Assembly: GCF_001426585.1 (NCBI RefSeq)
Contig: NZ_LMEI01000009.1
Location: 324,189-388,188, forward strand
DNA from: Streptomyces sp. Root431
GTDB lineage: Bacteria; Actinomycetota; Actinomycetes; Streptomycetales; Streptomycetaceae
Direction of reading: 5' to 3'
Length of the DNA: 64,000 bases
The notes beneath the pieces are model-generated. The model searched no databases and was not told where the DNA came from. It was given only the letters and a program-made list of their open reading frames with translations. Shown here in pieces: positions 57,445 to 64,000 of this stretch. Each line of letters begins with the position of its first letter. The stretch's first letter is position 1. The translations under genes and the position numbers were made by a program.

Positions 57445-57502
57445 GGAGGGGAGCGTAGCCGGGCCCGCCGATGTCCGGAAGGCGCCGACCGGAACGGTGA
57501 CG

Positions 57503-57518
57503 GGACGTCGTGACGTCC
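57503..57518. promoter_or_regulatory. Inverted repeat between GntR and Gfo/Idh genes
   Basis: GGACGTC (57503-57509) and GACGTCC (57512-57518) form a perfect 7-base inverted repeat with a 2-base spacer, in the 127-base divergent promoter region. A GntR operator is plausible. A nearby pair of TGACA words (57528 and 57538) is a second, weaker candidate. Confidence 0.5.
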
Positions 57519-57571
57519 GGTTGTCCTGACACATTCTTGACACCGGGGTCGTACGGATCCACGGTGGGGCC

Positions 57572-58567
57572 ATGCGCATCGGACTCATCGGTACGGGACG
57601 GATCGGGAGCTTCCACGCGGGGGTGCTGGCCCGCCACCCGGAGGTCGAGTCGCTGGTCGTGGCGGACGCGGACGCGACGCGGGCGGCCGGGGTCGCGGGT
57701 GCGCTCGGCGCGGAGGCGGCGCCCGACGTGGCGGCCCTGCTGGGGCACGCCCTGGACGCGGTGGTGATCGCCTCGGCGACGGCCGCGCACGCGGAGCTGA
57801 TCGCCCGCTCCGCCGGGGCGGGTCTGCCGGTCTTCTGCGAGAAGCCGATCGCCCTGGACGTGCCCGGCACCCGAACGGCGCTGCGGGCCGTGGCGGAGGC
57901 GGGCACCGAGCTCCAGCTGGGATTCATGCGCCGCTTCGACACGGGGTACCGGGCGGCGCGCGAGGCGGTGCGGTCGGGGCGGCTCGGCCGGCTGCACACC
58001 GTACGGGCGGCGACGTCCGACCCGGAGCCGCCGCCCGCCGCGTACCTGCCGCTCTCCGGCGGGCTCTTCCGGGACTGTCTGGTGCACGACTTCGACATCG
58101 TGCGGTGGGTGACCGGGCGGGAGGTCGTGGAGGTGTACGCGACGGGCTCGGACGCGGGGCCCGCGATGTTCCGGGAGGCGGGGGACGTGGACACGGCCGC
58201 CGCGCTCCTCACCCTGGACGACGGCACGCTGGTGACGGCGACGGGGACCCGGTGCAACGGCGCCGGGTACGACGTCCGGATGGAGCTGGCGGGCGAGCGG
58301 GACCAGATCGCGGTGGGCCTGGACGACCGGACCCCGCTCGCCTCGGTCGAGGCGCACGGCCCGCCGGCACCGGGCAAGCCCTGGCAGGGCTTCCTGGAGC
58401 GGTTCGGCCCCGCGTACGAGGCGGAGCTGGACGCCTTCGTCCGGCTGGTGCGCGGCGAGGCGGCCAATCCGTGCGACGGCCTTGAGGCGCTCGCGGCGCT
58501 CCGGATCGCCGAGGCGTGCGAGCTGTCGCGCCGCGAGCGGCGCCCGGTGCGGGTGGATGCTTCCTGA
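57572..58567 (+). CDS. Gfo/Idh/MocA family oxidoreductase (inositol dehydrogenase-like)
   Basis: NAD(P)-dependent sugar or cyclitol dehydrogenase, 331 residues. The nucleotide motif GLIGTGRIGSFHAGVL is at about 4-19, the diagnostic CEKPIALDVPGT near 89-100 and the active-site HDFDIVRWVTGREVVEVYA near 172. These match the inositol 2-dehydrogenase branch. It is divergent from GntR and its operator. With the ABC transporter it supports a sugar or inositol catabolic role. Confidence 0.92.
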   Translation: MRIGLIGTGRIGSFHAGVLARHPEVESLVVADADATRAAGVAGALGAEAAPDVAALLGHALDAVVIASATAAHAELIARSAGAGLPVFCEKPIALDVPGTRTALRAVAEAGTELQLGFMRRFDTGYRAAREAVRSGRLGRLHTVRAATSDPEPPPAAYLPLSGGLFRDCLVHDFDIVRWVTGREVVEVYATGSDAGPAMFREAGDVDTAAALLTLDDGTLVTATGTRCNGAGYDVRMELAGERDQIAVGLDDRTPLASVEAHGPPAPGKPWQGFLERFGPAYEAELDAFVRLVRGEAANPCDGLEALAALRIAEACELSRRERRPVRVDAS

Positions 58568-58577
58568 CGGGGTCCCT

Positions 58578-59756
58578 TCACCACCGGACCGGGAGGTGGC
58601 GGACCCCGCGGATGAGGAGGCCGGGCACCCACTCCCAGGGGTCGCCGTCGGGGTCCAGTTCGAGCCGGGGGAAGCGGTCCAGGAGGGTGCGGAGGGCGAT
58701 CCTGCCCTCCAGGCGGGCGAGCGGGGCGCCCAGGCAGTAGTGCAGGCCGTGGCCGAAGGCGAGGTGGCCCCGGGTGTCGCGGCGGATGTCGAAGCGGTCG
58801 GGCTCGGGGAAGCGGGCCGGGTCGCGGTCGAGCGCGCCGATCCCCACGAGGACGCTCGCGCGCGCCGGGATCTCGGCGCCGCCGAGGGTGATGGGCTCCC
58901 GGGTGAAGCGGAAGGTGCTGGTCTCGACGGGCCCGTCGTACCGCAGGGACTCCTCGATCGCCCCGTCGAGGAGGCCGGGATCGGCGCGCAGGGCGGCGAG
59001 CTGCTCGGGGTGGGTGAGCAGGTTGCGGACGGTGTTGGCGATGAGGTTGACGGTGGTCTCATGGCCGGCGATCAGCAACAGATAGGCCATGGCGCGGAGC
59101 TCGGGACCGGAGAGCCGGTCGCCGTCCTCGTCGCGGGCGGCGAGGAGACCGGAGAGCAGGTCGTCGGCGGGGCCCGCGGCCCGCTTGTCCTCGATCAGGG
59201 CGTCGAGGTAGCCGCCGAAGCCTTCCAGGGCACTGAGGAGGCCCTGCTCGTCCCCGGGGGCGACGAGCTCGTTCGACCAGTGGCGGAAGGTGTCGCGGTC
59301 CTCCGCGGGGACCCCGAGGAGTTCGCAGATGACGGTGATCGGCACCGGGAAGGCGTAGGACTCGACGAGGTCGGCGCGGCCGGCCGGTTCCATCGCGTCG
59401 GCGAGGTCCTGGGTGAGCCGCTCGATGCGGGGGCGCAGGGCCTCGACGCGGCGGCCGGTGAACACGCCCGCGACCAGCCGGCGGAGCCGGGTGTGGTCGG
59501 GGGCGTCCGCCCCGAGGAGATGGACGCCGATGACGTCCTCCTCCGGCGGCCGAACGCCGATGACGGACGGCGACTTGGCGAGGCGCGGGTCGGCGAGCGC
59601 GGCACGCCCCTCCTCGTGGCCGACGACCAGCCAGAACTGGAAGCCGTCGGGCATGCGGACCTCGTGGACGGGCCCGGAGTCGCGGAGCTTGGCGTAGTAG
59701 GGATACGGGTTCGCGGTGAAGTCCGCGCCGTACTCCCCCAGTTCGATGACGGACAT
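58578..59756 (-). CDS. Cytochrome P450 (CYP107-like)
   Basis: Bacterial P450 of 392 residues. The I-helix AGHETTVNLIAN (about 231), K-helix EESLRYDGPVETSTFR with EESLR intact, and haem loop FGHGLHYCLGAPLARLEG (about 336-353) are all canonical. The motif LLGADAPDHTRLRRLVAGVF (about 80-99) is typical of class I P450s of antibiotic and xenobiotic metabolism. Its start at 59756 and its stop are close to neighbours, but no ferredoxin or biosynthetic gene is adjacent. Confidence 0.94.
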   Translation of the reverse strand: MSVIELGEYGADFTANPYPYYAKLRDSGPVHEVRMPDGFQFWLVVGHEEGRAALADPRLAKSPSVIGVRPPEEDVIGVHLLGADAPDHTRLRRLVAGVFTGRRVEALRPRIERLTQDLADAMEPAGRADLVESYAFPVPITVICELLGVPAEDRDTFRHWSNELVAPGDEQGLLSALEGFGGYLDALIEDKRAAGPADDLLSGLLAARDEDGDRLSGPELRAMAYLLLIAGHETTVNLIANTVRNLLTHPEQLAALRADPGLLDGAIEESLRYDGPVETSTFRFTREPITLGGAEIPARASVLVGIGALDRDPARFPEPDRFDIRRDTRGHLAFGHGLHYCLGAPLARLEGRIALRTLLDRFPRLELDPDGDPWEWVPGLLIRGVRHLPVRW

Positions 59757-59773
59757 CTCAGCAGACTAACCCA

Positions 59774-60457
59774 CTACTTCTCCTCGTCCAGGAGGCCCGC
59801 GTCGTGGACGAGGAGCGCGATCTGGACACGGTTGTTGAGGCCGAGCTTGGCGAGGACGCGCGAGACGTGGGTCTTGACCGTGGGGACGCTCATGTACAAC
59901 TCGGCGGCGATCTCCGCGTTGGAGCGGCCCCGGCCGACGGCGACGGCCACTTCCCTTTCCCGTACGGCCAGTTCGGCGAGGCGCGCGGCGACGGCGGCGC
60001 GCCGCGACTCCTCCCGCCGGTCCGGCCGGTCCTGCTCGCCCGCGACGTGGGTCATCAACTGGCGGGTGACGGCCGGGGAGAGGACCGGGTCACCGGCCGC
60101 GACCCGGCGGACGGCGGCGACGATCTCGGCGGGCGGGGTGTCCTTGAGAACGAAGCCGGCGGCGCCCGCCCGCAGGGCGCGCAGCACCTGCTCGTCGGCG
60201 TGGAAGGTGGTGAGGACGACGACCTCGGGGGCACCGGGGAGCGCGCGGAGGCGTTCGGTGGCGGTGAGTCCGTCGACGTGGGGCATGCGGATGTCCATGA
60301 GGACGACGTCGGGGGCGAGTCGGTCGACGAGCTCGGGCACCTCGCGGCCGTCGGCGCCCTCGCCGACGATCTCCAGGTCCTCGGCGCCGCCCAGCATGAA
60401 GGTGAGGCCCGCGCGGACCAGCGGGTCGTCGTCGATGATCAGCATCCGGATGGTCAT
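59774..60457 (-). CDS. LuxR-family response regulator
   Basis: Response regulator of 227 residues. The receiver domain covers about 1-120 with phosphoacceptor Asp in DVVLMDIRMPHVDGL (about 54) and Lys in GFVLKDTPPAEIV (about 106). The LuxR helix-turn-helix at the C-terminus is SNAEIAAELYMSVPTVKTHV then SRVLAKLGLNNRVQIALL. The ATG at 60457 overlaps the kinase stop as ATGA. It probably acts on a membrane-related regulon; the target is unknown. Confidence 0.94.
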   Translation of the reverse strand: MTIRMLIIDDDPLVRAGLTFMLGGAEDLEIVGEGADGREVPELVDRLAPDVVLMDIRMPHVDGLTATERLRALPGAPEVVVLTTFHADEQVLRALRAGAAGFVLKDTPPAEIVAAVRRVAAGDPVLSPAVTRQLMTHVAGEQDRPDRREESRRAAVAARLAELAVREREVAVAVGRGRSNAEIAAELYMSVPTVKTHVSRVLAKLGLNNRVQIALLVHDAGLLDEEK

Positions 60458-61680
60458 GCGGGCCACGGTAGCCAGGCGTGCAGGGCGAATCCGCCGTCGG
60501 GGTCCCGGCCGTGCTCGAGCCGGCCTCCGGCGAGGGCGGCGCGCTCGGTGAGCCCGATCAGGCCCTGGCCGGAGCCGGGGACGTGCGGGACGGGGCCGGC
60601 GGGGGCCGGGTTGTGGACGGTGACATGGAGGCCCTCGCCGGGGCGACCGTCGACGGCGACGGTGACCTTGGTGCCGGGGGCGTGCTTGCGGGCGTTGGTC
60701 AGGCCCTCCTGGGCGATGCGGTAGGCCGTGCGGCCGGTGGAGGCGGGGACGGCGGGCGCGCCCTCGGCCGTGTCGACGTCGAGCTCCAGGACGACGTCCG
60801 CGCCGGCCTCGCGGGACTCGGCGACGAGCGCGTCGAGGGTGGCGAGGGTCGGCTGGGGCCGGTCGCCGCCGCCGTCGCCGTTCTCCCCGGGCGCCCGCAG
60901 GACCCCGATGATCTCGCGCAGGTCCTGGAGGGCCTCGTGGGCGCTGTCGCGGATGACGCCGGCGGCGCGGGCGACCTGCTCGGGCGGGGCGTCGGGGCGG
61001 AACTCCAGGGCTCCCGCGTGCACGCTGAGCAGGGTCAGCCGGTGGGCGAGGACGTCGTGCATCTCGCGGGCGATGGCCTCGCGGGCGAGCCGCTGGGCCT
61101 GGGCGGCGCGCAGTTCGGCCTCGGCCTCGGCGCGGCGGGCCCGCTCGCGGAGGGCCTCGACGAGCTGGCGCCGGGAGCGGACGAGCATGCCCCAGGCGGT
61201 GACGAGGAGGATGAGGACGAAGCCGAGGACGATCGCGATCCCGGCGTTGAGGGTGGGGTCGGGGCGGACGAAGACCTGCACGGTGGAGGCGGCGACGGCG
61301 AGCGCCCCGATCCAGGCGACCTCGCGGAAGGGCCGGCGCACGGCGACGCTGAACAGGCTCACGAGGACGGCGCCGCCGGCGACCGGGGCGACGATGCTGA
61401 CCAGGGCGAGGGCGACGGCGAGCCCGACGGGCCACCGGCGGCGCAGCCAGAGCGCACAGCAGGCGGCGGCGCCGGCGAGCTGGTCGAAGAGGACGACGGG
61501 CTCGCTGCTGTACTCCGCGGCGGCGTCGGCGGCGACGAGGCCGACGAGGGCCGCGAGGAGGAAGAGCGAGGTGTCGACGATCCAGTCGCGGACGGTACGG
61601 CGGGGCCTGGCCGCGCCGCTCTCGCCCGGTTCGACCAGGTGGGAGGGGAGCAGCCAGCGCTGCCGGTCCGTGCGGGTCAT
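60454..61680 (-). CDS. Sensor histidine kinase (HisKA_3 type)
   Basis: Membrane kinase of 408 residues with about five helices in the first 185 residues. The phosphorylated His is in AREMHDVLAHRLTLLSVHAG (about 218) and the ATP-binding domain has NARKHAPGTKVTV (N-box, about 331) and GSGQGLIGLTERAALAGGR (G-box, about 371). It is the partner of the response regulator and overlaps it by 4 bases. It resembles cell-envelope stress sensors such as DesK-type kinases; the signal is unknown. Confidence 0.94.
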   Translation of the reverse strand: MTRTDRQRWLLPSHLVEPGESGAARPRRTVRDWIVDTSLFLLAALVGLVAADAAAEYSSEPVVLFDQLAGAAACCALWLRRRWPVGLAVALALVSIVAPVAGGAVLVSLFSVAVRRPFREVAWIGALAVAASTVQVFVRPDPTLNAGIAIVLGFVLILLVTAWGMLVRSRRQLVEALRERARRAEAEAELRAAQAQRLAREAIAREMHDVLAHRLTLLSVHAGALEFRPDAPPEQVARAAGVIRDSAHEALQDLREIIGVLRAPGENGDGGGDRPQPTLATLDALVAESREAGADVVLELDVDTAEGAPAVPASTGRTAYRIAQEGLTNARKHAPGTKVTVAVDGRPGEGLHVTVHNPAPAGPVPHVPGSGQGLIGLTERAALAGGRLEHGRDPDGGFALHAWLPWPA

Positions 61681-61826
61681 ACCGGCAATGTACGCAGCCG
61701 GGGGCCCCGAGCGGGTGAGGGTCGGGCCGGGACGCTACCTAAGTCGCACGGGTCGATACTTCGGTCGCGGTGGCCGTGGACCGGAGGCGGACGCGACCGG
61801 AGCGGCCTCCCGCCCATGATCGATTC

Positions 61827-62048
61827 ATGAAGAGATTCCTTGAGGTCGCCGGTTTCCTGCTCGTCGTGTTCGGTGTCTGCGGGGTGATCCGCGAGCTGAC
61901 CGACGGCTGGTTCAAGCTCATGGGCCTGACCCGGTTCCTGACCGAGAACGTGTGGTTCATGGAGGGCCGGGAGGTGTTCGTGAACATCGTGATCGCGGCT
62001 CTCGGCCTGGTCCTGATGATCGTGTCGGACCGGGTGCGGAAGTCCTGA
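61827..62048 (+). CDS. Small two-helix membrane protein
   Basis: A 73-residue protein with two hydrophobic segments (about 6-23, LEVAGFLLVVFGVCGVI, and about 49-66, FVNIVIAALGLVLMIVSD) joined by a short amphipathic stretch with several aromatic residues. The ATG at 61827 gives MKRFLEVAG. It is divergent from the two-component system, so the pair may share a promoter region. Its function is unknown. Confidence 0.75.
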   Translation: MKRFLEVAGFLLVVFGVCGVIRELTDGWFKLMGLTRFLTENVWFMEGREVFVNIVIAALGLVLMIVSDRVRKS

Positions 62049-62066
62049 GGAGCGGCCCGCCACGGC

Positions 62067-62126
62067 GGCATCGCTCACTCCGCAACGCTAGCGGGCGGCA
62101 TCGCTCACTCCGTAACGCTAACGGGC
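62067..62126. repeat. 30-base tandem duplication at the EamA 3' end
   Basis: Units 62067-62096 and 62097-62126 are adjacent and differ at only two of 30 positions (C/T and G/A). The second unit holds the stop codon of the EamA gene; the first lies just beyond it. Confidence 0.92.
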
Positions 62127-63044
62127 GTCCTCGCCCGCGGCGCGGCGGCCCCAGCCGGTGCCCGCGAGCACGAGGACGGCTCCCGCGAGGCCGAGGACCC
62201 CGGGGCGGTCACCGGCGAGGGCGATGCCCGCGGCGGCGGCCCAGAGCGGCTCGGTACCGAGGAGGAGGCTGACCCGGGACGGGGAGCTGCGGCGGACCGC
62301 CCACATCTGCACGAAGAAGGCGAAGAGCGTGCAGAAGACGGAGAGGAAGAGCAGCCCGGCCCACTCGCGGGGGCCGAAGTCGAGGGCCGTGGCCCAGGGC
62401 GAGGCGCCCGTGCCGGGGAAGGCCGCGATGACGGCGAAGACGGCGACGGCGGAGCCGAGCTGGACGGTGGTGAGGGAGAGCGAGTCGGCGTCGCGCACCG
62501 CCTTGATCCGGGACATGGCCAGGACGTGGACGGTACGGGCGAGGGCGGCGAGCAGCATGAGGAGGTCGCCGAGGGAGGGTGCGGTGAAGCCGCCGCCCTG
62601 GGTGAGCAGGACGACGCCGGCCACGGAGAGCGCGGCGGCGGCGAGGAAGGCCCTGGGCGGTCGGACGCGGGTGACGGCGGCCTCTGCGAGCGGGGTGAAG
62701 ATCATGGTGAGGCTGATGATCAGGCCCGCGTTGGTGGCGGAGGTGTGGACGACGCCGTAGGTCTCCAGGAGGAAGATGCCGCTGAGGATCAGCCCGAGGG
62801 TGGCGGCGCCGCGCCACTGGGGCGCGGTGAGCGCGCGCAGCTTGCGCCACCCGGCGACGACGAGGACGGGGAGCACCACCGCGAACCGCAGCACGAGGAC
62901 CGCGATGACGGTGTGGGTGGTGGTGATGCCCTTGGCCGCGAGATAGCTGGCGCCCCAGACGACGGCGACGAGCAGGACGGGCAGGTCGGTGAGCCAGGCC
63001 CGGCGCGGGGCGCCGAGGGCCACGGGGGCGGCGAGAGAGGACAT
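62118..63044 (-). CDS. EamA-family (DMT superfamily) transporter
   Basis: Integral membrane protein of 308 residues with ten predicted helices as two EamA repeats. The first repeat begins LPVLLVAVVWGASYLAAKGI (about 21-40) and the second starts near ALARTVHVLAM (about 165). The C-terminal SRVSLLLGTEPLWAAAAGIALAGD (about 265) is the conserved second-repeat motif. Likely exports amino acids, metabolites or drugs. The ATG at 63044 is followed by an unconvincing ribosome site. The stop lies in the 30-base duplication. Confidence 0.9.
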   Translation of the reverse strand: MSSLAAPVALGAPRRAWLTDLPVLLVAVVWGASYLAAKGITTTHTVIAVLVLRFAVVLPVLVVAGWRKLRALTAPQWRGAATLGLILSGIFLLETYGVVHTSATNAGLIISLTMIFTPLAEAAVTRVRPPRAFLAAAALSVAGVVLLTQGGGFTAPSLGDLLMLLAALARTVHVLAMSRIKAVRDADSLSLTTVQLGSAVAVFAVIAAFPGTGASPWATALDFGPREWAGLLFLSVFCTLFAFFVQMWAVRRSSPSRVSLLLGTEPLWAAAAGIALAGDRPGVLGLAGAVLVLAGTGWGRRAAGEDAR

Positions 63045-63193
63045 TGCGGCCGTTTCTCCAAGTCTCGGGATGAGGTGGAGACTTCGACGGCTCGCACACG
63101 GAGCGCTCACGGTACCGGGAGAGGCCTGTGGTGGCTACACCTTTCCGCGGCCGGGCCGATCGGGACCCCGCCCCGGTGGACGGGGATCCACGG

Positions 63194-63598
63194 CTACGCG
63201 CTCTCCAGGGCCTTGATCACATGGTCCAGGTCCTCCGGCATGACCGCGATCAGGACCGCTTCGCCGGACGACACGCATTCCACGATCCGGGATCCCGGAT
63301 TGATGGACATCCCTTCCCGCACGGAGGGCGAGCGCGTCCCCGTCCGACGCAGATCGGCCGGCAGAGCGACCTCCTGCTTGCCCCGGGAGGGCTTCCAGGC
63401 CGGGGGGCCCGCGCCGATGAGCAGGCGACCGGCCCTCCAGCGAGAGCCCTGGGCCGCCCACTTGAGCATGCAGGGCACCCCGGCCACCTCTCCGGCGGCG
63501 ATCGCGGTCGACCTCTGCTGACGCTTCCGGTTCACCAGCCACCCGACGAGGGCCGCGAGAGCGGCGAGAAACGCTAGTTCGATCACGCTCGTATTCAA
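63194..63598 (-). CDS. DUF2550-like membrane-anchored protein
   Basis: A 134-residue protein with one N-terminal membrane segment (about 5-22, VIELAFLAALAALVGWLV) and basic residues behind it. The soluble part (GVPCMLKWAAQGSRWRAGRL, then LIAVMPEDLDHVIKALES) resembles the DUF2550 family often found with actinobacterial cell-envelope or ATP-synthase genes, but the match is from memory and partial. It ends 150 bases before the EamA start, on the same strand. Its function is unknown. Confidence 0.72.
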   Translation of the reverse strand: MNTSVIELAFLAALAALVGWLVNRKRQQRSTAIAAGEVAGVPCMLKWAAQGSRWRAGRLLIGAGPPAWKPSRGKQEVALPADLRRTGTRSPSVREGMSINPGSRIVECVSSGEAVLIAVMPEDLDHVIKALESA

Positions 63599-63614
63599 GC
63601 AGGCGGGCGGTGCC

Positions 63615-64000
63615 TCAGTAGCTTCCGTACTCCGGGCGGCCCTTGAGCTCGTACGTGAGGAGGGCGATGCCCGAGCCGGTGGTGCGCGCGTCGGTCTGCT
63701 GGAAGGCGGTGGGGCGCACCCCGTCGGAGAAGAGGCGGCGGCCGGAGCCGAGGATCACGGGGAAGACGAGCAGGCGGAGGGTGTCGATCAGGTCGTGGTC
63801 GAGCAGGGTCCTGGCGAGGCCGCCGCTGCCGTGCATCTGGATCTCGCCGTCGAGGCTCTCCTTGAGGTCGGCGACCTCCTTGACCACGTCACCGCGGAGC
63901 AGGGTCGTCCCGGCCCAGTCGGCGGATTCGAGGGTGGTGGTGGCGACGTACTTGGGGAGGGCGTTGAGCTTGGAGGCGATCGGGTCGTCGGGGTCGGTCT
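63615..64000 (-). CDS. Dihydrofolate reductase-family (RibD C-terminal) protein, 5' part cut
   Basis: About 128 C-terminal residues are in the window; the gene starts beyond base 64000. The readable sequence includes LPKYVATTTLESADWAGTTL, VVKEVADLKESLDGEIQMHG and HDLIDTLRLLVFPVILGSGRRLF, the typical RibD_C/DHFR-family pattern with the conserved GSG motif. Such proteins are reductases related to riboflavin synthesis, but the many Streptomyces copies have mostly unknown substrates. It is on the minus strand, ending 16 bases before the DUF2550-like gene. Confidence 0.9.
   Translation of the reverse strand, partial: TDPDDPIASKLNALPKYVATTTLESADWAGTTLLRGDVVKEVADLKESLDGEIQMHGSGGLARTLLDHDLIDTLRLLVFPVILGSGRRLFSDGVRPTAFQQTDARTTGSGIALLTYELKGRPEYGSY

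Overview
The window is high-GC actinobacterial DNA, almost certainly from a Streptomyces chromosome. GTG starts are common, third codon positions are nearly all G/C, and ATGA or GTGA stop/start overlaps are frequent. The gene content fits the genus: F420-dependent oxidoreductases, cytochromes P450, an M9 collagenase, a gluABCD-type glutamate transporter and an Ada-AlkA fusion. I see no rRNA, tRNA, CRISPR array, prophage or plasmid genes. The only mobile element is a lone TnpB (IS200/IS605 type) near 39-40 kb.

0-5.5 kb: a branched-chain amino acid uptake operon (livF-G-H-M, cut by the window start), a divergent PucR/CdaR-type regulator and glycerate kinase. 5.6-9.9 kb: BCCT osmolyte transporter, ADP-ribosylglycohydrolase and Nudix hydrolase in one operon, an orphan VapB-like antitoxin and a sirtuin. 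9.9-17 kb: alkylation repair pair (ogt, ada-alkA), a phosphoesterase, a Sua5/YciO protein, an FAD oxidoreductase, an IMPase-family phosphatase, and a lipoate ligase carrying an inserted Gly/Ser tract. 17-20.4 kb: an unknown protein, a secreted trypsin-like protease and an NCS1 base transporter that overlaps it tail to tail.

20.7-24.5 kb: PRC-barrel protein, tiny hydrophobic protein, DUF1877-type protein, then a tight four-gene run: HemK2-type methyltransferase, CDGSH iron-sulfur protein, haem-oxygenase-like diiron enzyme and flavin reductase-like protein. It looks like a self-contained redox system and is the best candidate for an undescribed function. 24.6-29.2 kb: nitrilase/aminotransferase/dihydropyrimidinase/F420-LLM operon for reductive pyrimidine or hydantoin breakdown; its control region carries helically phased repeats and a palindrome.

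29.4-38.7 kb: helical-repeat protein, F420/FMN-binding protein, alginate-lyase-like lipoprotein, HxlR regulator with a divergent NAD(P)-binding protein, XRE regulator with divergent methionine aminopeptidase, secreted gamma-glutamyltransferase, membrane-anchored unknown protein and a P450. 38.85-40.3 kb: TnpB element. 40.4-51.3 kb: secreted hydrolase, gluABCD, exonuclease III, MBL hydrolase, fused PcaDC enzyme and secreted collagenase. 51.3-58.6 kb: two unknown proteins, ROK kinase, a FrcBCA-type sugar ABC transporter, GntR regulator and Gfo/Idh dehydrogenase, which together look like a sugar or cyclitol catabolic locus. 58.6-64 kb: second P450, two-component system, small membrane protein, EamA exporter, DUF2550-like protein and a truncated dihydrofolate-reductase-family gene.

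Genes are closely packed. No gene-free stretch exceeds 300 bases. The longest gaps (20420-20710, 40103-40381, 48612-48903) are promoter regions, and the second also holds the TnpB left end.
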